Shown: positions 18,380 to 27,674, counted from the stretch's first letter. The stretch: DNA of 64,000 nucleotides from Psychrobacter sp. P11G3 (GCF_001435845.1 NZ_CM003596.1:2775298-2839297), one strand, 5' to 3'. Numbers and translations: made by a program. Notes: generated by a model not told the origin, from the letters alone.

Positions 18380-18943
18380 ATGAGCTATTGTCTCCAATGC
18401 GGTCATGAAGCAGAACGAAAAATCCCACCTACGGACAATATGCCGCGTTTGGTATGCCCTAATTGCCACTATATCCACTACGAAAACCCAAAAGTTATCT
18501 GTGGCTCGCTGGTGGTACATGAAGACAGAGTGCTACTCTGCCGCCGAGCGATTGAGCCACAATATGGGCTATGGACGATACCTGCAGGTTTTATGGAAAA
18601 TGGCGAGACCATGGCTGAAGGCGCAGCACGCGAGAGCTACGAAGAAGCTGATGCCATCGTACTGAATCCGCATCTATACTGCATTTATGACTTGCCAGAT
18701 ATTGGGCAGATCTACTCTATCTATCTGGCCGATCTAAAAGATGGCGCGTATGGTATTGGCTCAGAAAGTCTCGACTGTGCACTGTTTAGCGAAGAAGATA
18801 TCCCATGGGATACACTGGCGTTTGAAGCCATTCGCCGTACTCTAAAAAGCTACTTTGCTGATCGTAAGCAGTATAACGAGTTGTCAGAATTTCCGATTCA
18901 TCAAGACAAAATTGGCAAAGATTTGAGTATCAAGCGATATTAG
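18380..18943 (+). CDS. Nudix hydrolase with zinc ribbon
   Basis: This 187-residue protein begins with a four-cysteine zinc ribbon (Cys4, Cys7, Cys26, Cys29), as in NADH pyrophosphatase NudC and its relatives. It continues with a Nudix box, GFMENGETMAEGAARESYEE (71-90), in which the final glycine of the consensus is Asp. It is shorter than NudC and lacks that enzyme's N-terminal domain, so it belongs to the short zinc-ribbon Nudix group annotated as NUDIX hydrolase or ADP-ribose/NADH pyrophosphatase. ATG at 18380 is selected because AAAGG lies eight bases upstream and the zinc ribbon follows at once; a frame reaching back to 18344 is not needed. Confidence 0.88.
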   Translation: MSYCLQCGHEAERKIPPTDNMPRLVCPNCHYIHYENPKVICGSLVVHEDRVLLCRRAIEPQYGLWTIPAGFMENGETMAEGAARESYEEADAIVLNPHLYCIYDLPDIGQIYSIYLADLKDGAYGIGSESLDCALFSEEDIPWDTLAFEAIRRTLKSYFADRKQYNELSEFPIHQDKIGKDLSIKRY

Positions 18944-18960
18944 TCAATTACCTAATCGCA

Positions 18961-18989
18961 AAAAGCCAAGCATGATGCTTGGCTTTTTT
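18961..18989. terminator. Bidirectional rho-independent terminator
   Basis: AAAAGCCAAGCAT and ATGCTTGGCTTTTTT form a perfect stem between the convergent Nudix and M16 genes, with an A-run on one side and a T-run on the other, so it can work in both directions. Confidence 0.92.
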
Positions 18990-19024
18990 GTGCTTAACTT
19001 TAATCAAAAACAAACCTAATTGTC

Positions 19025-22000
19025 TTAGCTCTTAATTCTACAAACCTCAAAGCCTAGGCCTTTTACTGCCTCTTCTTTGTCATAAGGCGCTAGCACGGCA
19101 CGTACATGCTTTTTACCTTGCAGATATTGCTTGGCAACGCGCTGCAAATCAGCAACCGTGACGGCCAATATCGACGCACGCATTTTACGCTGCCAGTCAA
19201 CACCGCGATGATGCAAGTTAGCAAAACACGCTTTGATTGCTTCGCCTGCAGGAGAGCCCGGCTTATCCATGCCTGAGATAATACCTAAGATAGCTTCTTC
19301 CAATTGCTCATCGGTTTGTGGCTCGTTTAATAGCCATTCGATACTGGCGTCAAAGTGAGCAAAGGTCTCAGCGCATTGTGGATCACGATAGCTAAAGAAC
19401 TTAAAGGCACAAGCATTGGCATCGTAACCTGCGCCGCCGCCATAGGCACCGCCGCGCTCACGAATCGCACTGTGCAAATAGCCGTTACGTAAGTAAGGCG
19501 CCAATACCATTAGTGCAGCGGTATCAGGATGGTCAGCAGCAGGTACAGTATAAGCACTGGCATTGTGATAGACGTTGGTTGGTACTAGCCATGCTAAATC
19601 TGCAACATCGAGCACTTCGTTTTTAACATCGTCGCCACTCTCTAATGTTTTGACTGTATCAGTCGCATCATTCAATGCAGTATCTAATTGCAGATTGGCA
19701 AACTCGCTTGGGATATTAGTCTCAATATTGGTCAAATTCTCAGCAATCTTTGGCGCTTGGCTATCTTTCCAGCTATCGACGATTAAACTACTCAAGCGTT
19801 CGGTTTGCTCTGCCTCACAGATAATAACGGCATGCTTAGGCAAACTGATCAGACGTTGATGTAAATCCATCAAGCTCGTAGCCAGTTGATCCCACTGAGT
19901 ATCATCTGTACTAGCATGTGCCAAGAAATCTTTAAGTGCGTTTAATGCTGGTAGGCCGCTGCGCACATACTCCAACTGCGCTTGGCGACTCATACCACGA
20001 CTGGCCGTTTGCATCGCGTATGAATGACCAGATCCTGCTAGGTTTGATTGCCAACCCGCTTGACGCTGCTGCAAGATTTCTTTGATACGGTCATGCTCAG
20101 AGAAGATACTGTGCTCCATCACTTCCTTGAGCAAATCAATCGCTTCAGGCTTACGATTTAGCGCACGCGTTGCCACGACAAAGTAGCTGCTAATCGCTTG
20201 GCTATCATCGACATTGGTACGTTGGCTAATACGAGCGGTCACACCAGAAGAATGCGCGGCCTGTTTTGCCTGCATCTCATGAGCACTAAGCGAGTCAGTA
20301 CCTAGCTCAGACAATAGACTTAAATAAATAGGCAACAATGGATGATTGATCACATCATTGACTGGTAGCGCATCTGCGCTCGCATTACCAATTGCTTCAG
20401 TGAGTGGGACAATCACTTGATAGTAATAAATGCCATTAGTGCCAGCTTCATACTCAAATAGCGTGCTGTCTTGCCCGCTCAAACGCACCTGCTTTTGCGT
20501 GCCTTCTTTAAAGCTAATATCCGTTGGTACGTCTTCTAAACCAACTTTTGGCAACAAGCTCAAATCATCTGGCGCAGCTTGACGTGCAGCCAAATCTAAA
20601 GCTTGTTGCTTTAAAATAGCTTTGTCATCAGCAGTCAAATCCATCGCGATAGTATCTAAACGAGTCTGTTCAGCTGCTGCCAAACGCGCTGTTTTTTCGC
20701 TATCAGGCGTCATCGTTACGCGTACACGATGCTGATTGTCCAATAGATGCGTTTTAATCAAGTTCGGTAGCCACTGCGGATCGACGACTTGCTCGCGTAG
20801 CCATTGTAGATGCTCATCTACTTCCCAGACGTCGATAGGGTTGCCATCATGAATGGCGGTACTAAAGCCCTCTAACATCAGGTTTAGACCATAAGGAATG
20901 CTATCGCCGCCGATGTGACGCTGATCAATCTCAATCTGATGCAGAATGGTTTCGATTGTCTCATCATCAACTGGTGAATTGGCCACTTCGGTCAGCAAAT
21001 CAATAATGCCCTGCTCGACCGCTTCGGCATGTTCAGGGTTAGAGCCGCGCAGTCCCGTATAAAAGACCATTTCATAATGACTGTCATCAAGTCCCAATAG
21101 CGGACTTGGTGCTTTACCCAGTGGATGGCTATCAAGATAAGCACGCAATGGCGAGCCTGCATGCTCAATCAGCACGCCTTCTAATAGACGCAATGCTAAG
21201 CGCTGCTTAGGATCGGTAATCGATGGTAGTAACCAAGCAACCACGTGATGCGTCTGATCTGGGCCTGCTTCGTCAGCAGTATAAGTATCAACCGCACTGA
21301 TTGGTGCAGACAAACGTTGCTCTGGACGCGATACATGCTTTTTGCCTGCTTCAAACTGAATCAAGGCATCTTCGTGTATCTTCGCTTGCGTCTCAGCAAC
21401 AGGAATATTACCGAAGCTCATGATAACGCTGTTTGACGGATGATAATGGCTCTGGTGAAATTCGGTCAGCTCAGTGTGCGTCAAGTCAGGTATATCAGCA
21501 GGATCACCGCCTGAATTGTAGTGATAAGTCGTCGTTGGGAACAGATGATGAGCAACCGTATGATATAACTGATCAATCTCGCCACTCATCGCGCCTTTCA
21601 TTTCATTAAAAACGATACCTTTAAACTGCGGCTTATCGTTTTCATCAAGCTCCACGCGGATGCCTTCTTGGGCAAAATCGAGCGGATGGATATTCGGGAA
21701 AAACGATGCGTCTAGATAGACAGCGAGCAAGTTAAAATAGTCATTTTTGTTCTGTGTCGCATACGGATAGGCAGTCCAATCAGCTGCAGTCATCGCATTC
21801 ATAAACGTGTTTAATGAGCGTTTAATCATTGAAAAGAACGGATCACGTACTGGGAACTTGTTCGAACCACATAATGCCACGTGCTCTAAGACATGCGCCT
21901 CGCCTTTTGAATCCATTGGCTGGGTGCGAAAACCGACCAAAAATGCATTTTCATCACTTGGGTGTGCCAGATGATAATGCATCGCTCCTGTTTTTACATG

Positions 22001-22105
22001 CTGACTGATCAGCACATCCATCGATAGCGCCTCAATATGGCGATGCTCAATCAGCTCAAATGCTGGATGCAAGGTTAAATCAGCAGTAAATGGCGTGTCC
22101 GTCAT
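19025..22105 (-). CDS. M16C zinc metalloprotease (presequence-protease-like, insulinase family)
   Basis: The 1026-residue protein has the inverted zinc motif HVLEH (His71, Glu74, His75) and the four-domain length typical of M16C peptidases such as PreP/Cym1. The downstream VFNEMKGAMSG segment (about 165) contributes the distal Glu, and the AYGGGAGYD region near residue 890 matches the C-terminal substrate-binding half (R/Y motif). No signal peptide is seen, so it probably degrades peptides in the cytoplasm. The start is supported by AAGGA on the minus strand. It is monocistronic, with a terminator on the 3' side. Confidence 0.92.
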   Translation of the reverse strand: MTDTPFTADLTLHPAFELIEHRHIEALSMDVLISQHVKTGAMHYHLAHPSDENAFLVGFRTQPMDSKGEAHVLEHVALCGSNKFPVRDPFFSMIKRSLNTFMNAMTAADWTAYPYATQNKNDYFNLLAVYLDASFFPNIHPLDFAQEGIRVELDENDKPQFKGIVFNEMKGAMSGEIDQLYHTVAHHLFPTTTYHYNSGGDPADIPDLTHTELTEFHQSHYHPSNSVIMSFGNIPVAETQAKIHEDALIQFEAGKKHVSRPEQRLSAPISAVDTYTADEAGPDQTHHVVAWLLPSITDPKQRLALRLLEGVLIEHAGSPLRAYLDSHPLGKAPSPLLGLDDSHYEMVFYTGLRGSNPEHAEAVEQGIIDLLTEVANSPVDDETIETILHQIEIDQRHIGGDSIPYGLNLMLEGFSTAIHDGNPIDVWEVDEHLQWLREQVVDPQWLPNLIKTHLLDNQHRVRVTMTPDSEKTARLAAAEQTRLDTIAMDLTADDKAILKQQALDLAARQAAPDDLSLLPKVGLEDVPTDISFKEGTQKQVRLSGQDSTLFEYEAGTNGIYYYQVIVPLTEAIGNASADALPVNDVINHPLLPIYLSLLSELGTDSLSAHEMQAKQAAHSSGVTARISQRTNVDDSQAISSYFVVATRALNRKPEAIDLLKEVMEHSIFSEHDRIKEILQQRQAGWQSNLAGSGHSYAMQTASRGMSRQAQLEYVRSGLPALNALKDFLAHASTDDTQWDQLATSLMDLHQRLISLPKHAVIICEAEQTERLSSLIVDSWKDSQAPKIAENLTNIETNIPSEFANLQLDTALNDATDTVKTLESGDDVKNEVLDVADLAWLVPTNVYHNASAYTVPAADHPDTAALMVLAPYLRNGYLHSAIRERGGAYGGGAGYDANACAFKFFSYRDPQCAETFAHFDASIEWLLNEPQTDEQLEEAILGIISGMDKPGSPAGEAIKACFANLHHRGVDWQRKMRASILAVTVADLQRVAKQYLQGKKHVRAVLAPYDKEEAVKGLGFEVCRIKS

Positions 22106-22502
22106 AGTTATCCTTATCGCTTATTATGCGTATAGTGCCCTGAATGCCAGGGAAAATAGAGTAATAAATTGGCTAAAAAAGAGTTGGCTTAGCGCTATTA
22201 GTGGGGCTGCGACATGGATAAGTCAAGGCATCAGTCACGCAATAATCCACCACATAACCTACGCGGCTAGCAACTTTAGCTATTAAAGCCTTATAGTTAC
22301 AAATTCATCAATATCCACAATTTTATTATGGATTTATCGCTTAACAAAGACGGCCTGCACTGCTATAGTTAATTTAGTTTAAAAGAATTACAAGGCAACT
22401 GAGTGCAGATGTATACGTGATACCTCAAGCGAGGTTAACACCGTAACTCTTTTATAAAGGATTGACTATACTGTAAAGTTAACGACTAACTAGGAGTATC
22501 TT
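22106..22502. other. Divergent spacer between the M16 protease and usp genes
   Basis: About 113 of the 397 bases are the palindromic repeat copy 2 (22362-22474). The remainder, including a 63-codon plus-strand frame at 22095-22286, has no coding evidence. AACTAGGAGTATCTT provides the ribosome binding site for the first usp gene. Confidence 0.5.
22362..22474 (+). repeat. Palindromic intergenic repeat, copy 2
   Basis: This 113-bp element begins with CTATAGTTAATTTAGTTTAAAAG and ends with CTTTTATAAAGGATTGACTATA, imperfect inverted ends. Its interior shares ACAAGGCAAC, GAGTGCAGATG, GTGATAC and CGAGGTTAAC with copy 1 at 14582-14688. It ends 28 bp before the first usp start codon, so the usp promoter probably overlaps or lies inside it. 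Confidence 0.78.
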
Positions 22503-22964
22503 ATGAGCTACCAACACGTTTTACTGGTCACTGACTTACTATCCGATGCGGACAAAGTGGCGCTAAAAGCCAAGCGTATTCTCGCAGGCTCTCCTGAAGC
22601 CAGACTTTCCGTCTTGCATATAGTCAAGGATGACATGGTGCGCTTTGGTTATGAGCTCGTGCCTGCCTCTAGCCTCTCGGGTGATGTCGATAGTGAAAAT
22701 TGGCAAGAAGCACGGGCTAGACTGGCACAATTTTTGGCACGTAATGAGCTGGAAGCAATCAACTCTGAGGTCACCGCTGCCATCTCTAATAGCAAAGGTA
22801 TTATTAATTACTGCCGTGAAAAAGACGTCGACTTACTTATCATTGGACGCCATGAGCGTCATGGTATCGCTGCTTGGTTAGTAGGAGCCACTGCCGATAG
22901 TATCTTGCCAAATGTCCCTTGCGATAGCTTAGTGGTGAAGCTTGATCAGCCTGTCTTGGAATAA
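22503..22964 (+). CDS. Universal stress protein, paralogue 1
   Basis: The 153-residue single-domain Usp has the beta-strand start HVLLVTDLL and the C-terminal strand VDLLIIGRHERHG followed by a short helix. The nucleotide-binding signature (G-x2-G-x9-G-S/T) is degraded: the glycine after GRH is replaced and the last pair reads GA. This suggests the UspA-like class that does not bind ATP. It probably acts in stress survival as a cytoplasmic dimer. It is followed by a close paralogue, clearly a tandem duplication. An AGGAG ribosome binding site lies just upstream. Confidence 0.9.
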   Translation: MSYQHVLLVTDLLSDADKVALKAKRILAGSPEARLSVLHIVKDDMVRFGYELVPASSLSGDVDSENWQEARARLAQFLARNELEAINSEVTAAISNSKGIINYCREKDVDLLIIGRHERHGIAAWLVGATADSILPNVPCDSLVVKLDQPVLE

Positions 22965-23063
22965 TTGGCATTACTCTAATTCGTTGCTAAAGACGACAAG
23001 CTTTACTTAACAGCGCCCTAGAGTAGTGCTATAGTAAATACTATCTGACATGAGGAAGACGCT

Positions 23064-23525
23064 ATGAGTTACGAACATATTTTACTGGTCACCGACTTAC
23101 TCTCTGATGCAGATATAGTCGCCCAAAAGGCCAAGCGCATCGTCGAAAACCGTCCAGGCTCTAAGCTATCTGTTTTGCATATTGTCAAAGACACTATGGT
23201 TGGCTTTGGCTATGAGCTGGTGCCTGCCTCTAGCCTATACGATGAGATTGATGATGAACGCTGCCAAGAAGCGCGTGCAAAGCTGGCGCAGTTCCTTGAA
23301 CGCAATCAGCTAAATGCAGCAACGTCAGAAGTCACGACCGCCATTTCTAGCAGTGAAGGTATCGTCAGCTACTGTCATAAACACGATGTCGATCTGTTGG
23401 TCATCGGTCGTCATAAGCGTACTGGTATCGCTGCATGGATCAGTGGCGCAACTGCGGATAACATCTTACCTAATGTACCTTGCGATAGCTTTGTCGTAAG
23501 ACTGGACAAGCCTGTTTCAGCATAA
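23064..23525 (+). CDS. Universal stress protein, paralogue 2
   Basis: Same length (153) as the previous gene and about two thirds identical by eye, with long identical blocks such as FGYELVPASSL and LPNVPCDS. It carries the same altered GRHKRTG...SGAT nucleotide site. It has its own GAGGAAG ribosome binding site and a 99-bp spacer with an AT-rich promoter-like stretch (CTATAGTAAATACTAT), so it may be separately expressed. The duplication is recent enough to be in tandem but the two copies have diverged most in the loop around residues 30-65. The pair ends at the bidirectional terminator 23571-23609. Confidence 0.9.
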   Translation: MSYEHILLVTDLLSDADIVAQKAKRIVENRPGSKLSVLHIVKDTMVGFGYELVPASSLYDEIDDERCQEARAKLAQFLERNQLNAATSEVTTAISSSEGIVSYCHKHDVDLLVIGRHKRTGIAAWISGATADNILPNVPCDSFVVRLDKPVSA

Positions 23526-23570
23526 AAATATGCTCTGATTGTCTTATGTGATATAAAGCATACCCTAAAC

Positions 23571-23609
23571 AAAAAAGCGCAGCGTAAACTTCAACGCTGC
23601 GCTTTTTTA
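23571..23609. terminator. Bidirectional rho-independent terminator
   Basis: AAAAAAGCGCAGCGT and ACGCTGCGCTTTTTT form a perfect 15-bp stem between the convergent usp and LysR genes. Confidence 0.93.
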
Positions 23610-23644
23610 TGGCTGATAGCTTTAGGTTCATCCAGACTCATTGT

Positions 23645-24580
23645 TTAACCTTGTTGAATAATATCTATAAAGGTTTGCCAAATCGGGCTTTGGTGACGGG
23701 CTTTATGCCAGACCAGCCACCATGTACGCGATAAATCAATTCCCGCTACGTTCACTTGTACCAGCTCACCTGTTGCTAATTCTGTCTCAATCACATGCTG
23801 CGATAGACAACCAAGACCAATATCTGCACTCACCATGTGCTTGATGGCTTCGGACTGATGTATTGCCTTTACCACTTCTGCATTAGGTAGATACTTAAGC
23901 AATTGCTCATCGATAATCTGCCTTGTGCCTGACCCTGCCTCACGTACCAGTAGCGGCAACTGCGCTAGCTGATTAATACTCAGCTGATAGCAGTCCTCGT
24001 CTTCGCTATAGGTAGCCACATTCTTTAGCCACTTGCTATCACGCTTGGCAAATATCATCAGCGTATCAGTGCGCCACTCACGCTGCTCAATAACTTTCAT
24101 ATCTACCGGACGCGGCATTCCTTCTACCAGCGCGATATCGATATTGAGTTGCTCAACCTCGCTCACTACCTCTTGCGTATTGGCAATATACATATCGACA
24201 TTGGCATCGGGTAGCGCCTCATATAGCTTGCCAAGCAATGACGGCAGCACGTAATTACCAATAGTGGTACTAGCACCGATGTGAATCTGTGCTGCTTGAT
24301 ATTGATGATAATGCTCAAGCGTGAGTGATTGTCCCAAGATAGCCTGTGCCTGTATATAAATAGGATGAGCATTGGGATGCTGATTGAGCCGACGACCAAC
24401 GCGCTCAAACAGCGGCATCTGTAGTCTAGACTCCAGCTCTGTCAGCGCACTACTGACCGCTGATTGCGATAAGTGTAGCTCCTCACTGGCGCGACTGGTG
24501 CTACCTGTCTGATAAATACTGACAAAAACAGCGAGCTGCTTAAGCGTAATCTTTGGCACTGTCTGCACAGATTTTTTCAT
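23645..24580 (-). CDS. LysR-type regulator (YeiE-like)
   Basis: A 311-residue LysR-family regulator with an N-terminal winged HTH (about 12-70, with TGSTSRASEELHLSQSAVSS) and a periplasmic-binding-like effector domain. It diverges from a YeiH-like gene, exactly the arrangement of yeiE/yeiH in enterobacteria, where YeiE governs sulfite-related stress functions. Control of the neighbouring gene is therefore the natural guess. A perfect 12-bp palindrome sits in the shared spacer next to the yeiH start. Confidence 0.88.
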   Translation of the reverse strand: MKKSVQTVPKITLKQLAVFVSIYQTGSTSRASEELHLSQSAVSSALTELESRLQMPLFERVGRRLNQHPNAHPIYIQAQAILGQSLTLEHYHQYQAAQIHIGASTTIGNYVLPSLLGKLYEALPDANVDMYIANTQEVVSEVEQLNIDIALVEGMPRPVDMKVIEQREWRTDTLMIFAKRDSKWLKNVATYSEDEDCYQLSINQLAQLPLLVREAGSGTRQIIDEQLLKYLPNAEVVKAIHQSEAIKHMVSADIGLGCLSQHVIETELATGELVQVNVAGIDLSRTWWLVWHKARHQSPIWQTFIDIIQQG

Positions 24581-24756
24581 ATTATCAATGATGCCTTATG
24601 TTAGTTTTTGCGCTGTTTTATTCGTGATGCGTATCTTTTTTTGCTGCTCATGCGCGGTATATCGACTTCTATCATAATCTCTAACCTAAAAAATCGATAA
24701 TTTATATCTTATTAATCTGTTTTTATTATAAATGTGGCGGGCATATACTGTCCATT

Positions 24757-24768
24757 CATAAGCTTATG
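24757..24768. promoter_or_regulatory. Palindrome CATAAGCTTATG, candidate LysR operator
   Basis: A perfect 12-bp palindrome lies 33 bp upstream of the yeiH-like ATG and within the 221-bp spacer shared with the LysR gene. AT-rich partial repeats (CTTATCTTAATATAAG) continue beside it. Position and symmetry fit a LysR binding site, but no footprint is implied. Confidence 0.45.
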
Positions 24769-24801
24769 CTTATCTTAATATAAGTAATAGGATGCCGCGT
24801 C

Positions 24802-25926
24802 ATGCACACATTCGTCCAATCAATCAGCAACTCCGTTCATAACTATACCCCTAATCACCGTCACTTGGCAGGATTGGTAGTTGTTCTGATCGGTAGTTTG
24901 TTCTGCTTATGGTTGGACAGTAGTCTGGATGTATGGTCAAACGGACGTATCGTTGGACTATCCTCTTTAACGCTAGCGATTTTGCTAGGCATGATCTTGG
25001 GCAATACCATCTATCCCAAGTTCACTGAACGTTTAAACGGCGGCGTTTGCTTTGCCAAAGGTCAGATATTGCGACTTGCGATTATGTTTTATGGGTTTAA
25101 ACTGACCATGACACAAGTTGCGAGCGTCGGTATGCCAGCGATTATGACTGATGCGCTGGTACTGACGTCAACCTTTTTGCTGACCTATTGGTTGGGTACT
25201 AGATGGTTAAAGGTCGATAAAGAAACGGTTATTTTGATTGGCTCAGGCGCGAGTATTTGCGGTGCTGCTGCCGTCATTGCTGCAGAGCCAGTGGTCAACG
25301 CGCAAGCTCACAAGGTCACTATCGCCGTGGCAACTGTGGTGGTGTTTGGCACTATCGCGATGCTACTATATCCTTTTCTCTATCATCTCGGTTGGTTACA
25401 GCCTTGGCTCAGCGCCCAGCAGTACGGCATGTACACTGGCTCAACCGTTCATGAAGTAGCGCAAGTCGTAGTCGCAGGTAATGCAATCAATACTGAGATT
25501 GGCGATACCGCTGTTGTGACCAAGATGATACGCGTTATGATGCTCGCGCCTTTCCTGCTTGTGTTATCTTTTGCGCTAACCAAAGATCGTACCGTAGATG
25601 ATTCGACTCTAGAAGATAAAAGCAGTAAAAACGAGACAGCGTCATTTATGACTCGGGTCAAACAAGTCAAAGTGCCATGGTTCGCGTTTATCTTTATCGG
25701 TATTGTGTTGATACATACATGGGTGCCGATGTCTGAGAGTATCGTACGCAGTATGGTGATGCTAGACGATGTGCTACTTACAATGGCTATGTTTGCATTA
25801 GGTCTGACCACGCATCTAAGTGCGATCAAACAAGCTGGCGTTAGACCGCTTATTTTGGGTGCCATTATGTTTGGTTGGTTAATACTGGGCGGTGGTCTGA
25901 TTAATATCGGCATTAGCTTTATATAA
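24802..25926 (+). CDS. YeiH family membrane protein (UPF0324, putative sulfate exporter family)
   Basis: The 374-residue protein has ten or so membrane helices and the motifs of the UPF0324/YeiH family: AILLGMILGN, LRLAIMFYGFKLT, GSGASICGAAAV and GSTVHEVAQVV. The family is annotated as putative sulfate exporters, but no transport assay defines it here. The divergent LysR gene and its operator-like palindrome point to regulated expression, perhaps by sulfur-oxyanion or sulfite stress. A terminator follows at 25973. Confidence 0.88.
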   Translation: MHTFVQSISNSVHNYTPNHRHLAGLVVVLIGSLFCLWLDSSLDVWSNGRIVGLSSLTLAILLGMILGNTIYPKFTERLNGGVCFAKGQILRLAIMFYGFKLTMTQVASVGMPAIMTDALVLTSTFLLTYWLGTRWLKVDKETVILIGSGASICGAAAVIAAEPVVNAQAHKVTIAVATVVVFGTIAMLLYPFLYHLGWLQPWLSAQQYGMYTGSTVHEVAQVVVAGNAINTEIGDTAVVTKMIRVMMLAPFLLVLSFALTKDRTVDDSTLEDKSSKNETASFMTRVKQVKVPWFAFIFIGIVLIHTWVPMSESIVRSMVMLDDVLLTMAMFALGLTTHLSAIKQAGVRPLILGAIMFGWLILGGGLINIGISFI

Positions 25927-25972
25927 TAAGCTAAATGTCCATTCTTAACTGCTGATGTCATTGCACAATATA

Positions 25973-26008
25973 AAAGGCCTCCAACTTTCTATGTCGGAGG
26001 CCTTTCTA
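25973..26008. terminator. Terminator after the yeiH-like gene
   Basis: AAAGGCCTCC pairs with GGAGGCCTTT across a 13-base loop, with short A/T runs at both sides. Confidence 0.8.
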
Positions 26009-26043
26009 CATCTGTCATTTCATTTAACACCAAATGATAGACG

Positions 26044-26067
26044 AAAAAAAACGAACCCGAAGGTTCG
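26044..26067 (-). terminator. Terminator of the cold-shock gene
   Basis: On the minus strand CGAACC/GGTTCG forms a tight hairpin with a four-base loop and runs into eight T residues (AAAAAAAA at 26044-26051 on the plus strand). Confidence 0.88.
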
Positions 26068-26107
26068 CTTTTCTACATCTATTTATCTATCTGTCTATAA
26101 AGACAAA

Positions 26108-26317
26108 TTAGATAGCAACGATGTTATGTGCTTGTGGGCCTTTTTGGCCTTGAGTTACAGTGAACTCAACTTCTTGGCCTTCAGCCAAAGTTTTGAAACC
26201 TGAACCAGTGATTTCGCTGTAATGAGCAAAAACGTCTGCGCCAGTTTCTGGAGCGATAAAACCAAAGCCTTTAGCTTCGTTGAACCACTTAACTGTACCT
26301 TTTTGAACGTCTGACAT
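26108..26317 (-). CDS. Cold-shock domain protein (CspA family)
   Basis: This 69-residue single cold-shock domain has RNP1 KGFGFI (16-21) and RNP2 VFAHY (29-33), which bind single-stranded RNA/DNA as an RNA chaperone. Length and start [17 protein letters not shown] match the family. A 243-bp AT-rich leader precedes it up to the next gene, consistent with the long 5' UTRs of cspA-type genes that respond to temperature; the leader contains no obvious gene. AGGA lies before the ATG and a compact terminator follows. Confidence 0.95.
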   Translation of the reverse strand: MSDVQKGTVKWFNEAKGFGFIAPETGADVFAHYSEITGSGFKTLAEGQEVEFTVTQGQKGPQAHNIVAI

Positions 26318-26560
26318 AGTATAATCCTACTTTTAAATTTATTAATGGTCTAGTGACCGGTAACGCTTGCAAATAGCTACTGAACGATAAATATTAAAAC
26401 GAAGGATTATAACTAATACTACGAGGTAATGATTTGGTGCAGAACTGCTCTTAAGCTTGGGCGTATTATAAGGGGTACATCCCAGTATCGCAAGTCTTAT
26501 CTCATGTTTCGTGTAACCAGAGCCGTTTATTGACCGATTTTGGCGCAAATTGCAACAGAT

Positions 26561-26983
26561 TTAGGCATTTGGTAAACGGAACAAATATATCGCTACCCCA
26601 CTACAGACAGCGGCTACCGCCCATGCCATCCACATCATATCGGCAGGCAAACGATAAAATAACATAATTGTCGATGCTGCCATCATAACCGTCGCTAAAC
26701 ACTTGGCATAAAGCGGAACGGCATGATTTGCTTCCCAGTCACGGACAAATTTACCAAAGTATTTATGATTAATCAGCCAAAAATGAAAACGTCGAGAACT
26801 GCGTGCCCAGCAGCCTGCTGCTAGCAAGATAAAAGGCGCGGTGGGCATCACTGGCAACAATATACCGATAATACCTAAGATAAAAAACAGCCAACCAAGC
26901 GTCACAAAGGTCCAACGCAGCATTGGGCTGTTGGATTGATCCGTCTTGGGTCGGTAATAGAACGCTTTTTTATTATCGGTCAT
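26561..26983 (-). CDS. YbaN/DUF454 inner-membrane protein
   Basis: A 140-residue protein with an N-terminal membrane segment pair FVTLGWLFFILGIIGILLP, the DUF454 motif LPVMPTAPFILLAAGCWARSS (about 43-63), then an amphipathic stretch and two further membrane helices. The family (YbaN) is widespread in the inner membrane and uncharacterised. It lies in front of the cold-shock gene on the same strand, with a 243-bp gap that probably separates transcription units. Confidence 0.88.
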   Translation of the reverse strand: MTDNKKAFYYRPKTDQSNSPMLRWTFVTLGWLFFILGIIGILLPVMPTAPFILLAAGCWARSSRRFHFWLINHKYFGKFVRDWEANHAVPLYAKCLATVMMAASTIMLFYRLPADMMWMAWAVAAVCSGVAIYLFRLPNA

Positions 26984-27411
26984 ATAAGTTGTCGGTCGTG
27001 TAAGTTGTCAGTTATGCCAAATGTCAGTTGTTTAAAGTAGCGCCTATTATATAAGCGGTGGCATAGAAGGCTAATCATGCAATATCGCCCGTCTGCGCAC
27101 AAGACTATTTATATAAGGTTTTTGCTATTGATAGGTATGTTTGGTTAGTAATTGGGTAAGTACCAATGATAAATGCTGCACTTTTTTATTAACACGTCGA
27201 TTAAAAGCGCTTATAAAAAGCTGTCATAAATGAGAACTTTTATAAAGAGCGATTAACGAACACCAGTCATCACCTGCCATCGTCTTTCCCGATACGCGCT
27301 TGCATCCCATCTTGTAAGTCGTCTATGATGATGCAGTAACTATCGATAATAGCCATTCGCAGTACGGATTCATTAGCAGTACTGATCAAAAACAATGTAA
27401 TACCAATCAAT

Positions 27412-27511
27412 CTTGTCGGGGTGCTTTGATTTAACGCTGTAGACACAGCCCACATCATCGCTGAGAGACACCCGTGAACCTGAAGCAGTTAGCACTGACG
27501 TAGGAAACAAG
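27412..27511 (+). promoter_or_regulatory. TPP riboswitch (thi box)
   Basis: The conserved aptamer is easy to read: CTTGTCGGGGTGC at 27412-27424, CTGAGA at 27461-27466, ACCCGTGAACCTGAA at 27470-27484, then GACGTAGGAA. The outer stem closes as CTTGT (27412-27416) with ACAAG (27507-27511). It stands about 160 bp before the THI5-like gene. Downstream elements include a small hairpin GCGTG-A-CACGC and a TAGAGG/CCTCTA pairing; no clear intrinsic terminator is visible, so control may be at translation or elsewhere. Confidence 0.93.
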
Positions 27512-27674
27512 CGTGACACGCCTTAATAGGTCTACAAATAAGAGCAGTCTATAGAGGATGTCCTGTTATGAACGCACCTCTAGTATTGAGACCTTACCTT
27601 TCTTATTTGGCCTTTCTTGTTTTACTTTAATAGTATCAGTCTGATTGTTTTCCATACCTAAAAAGGAAACAACC

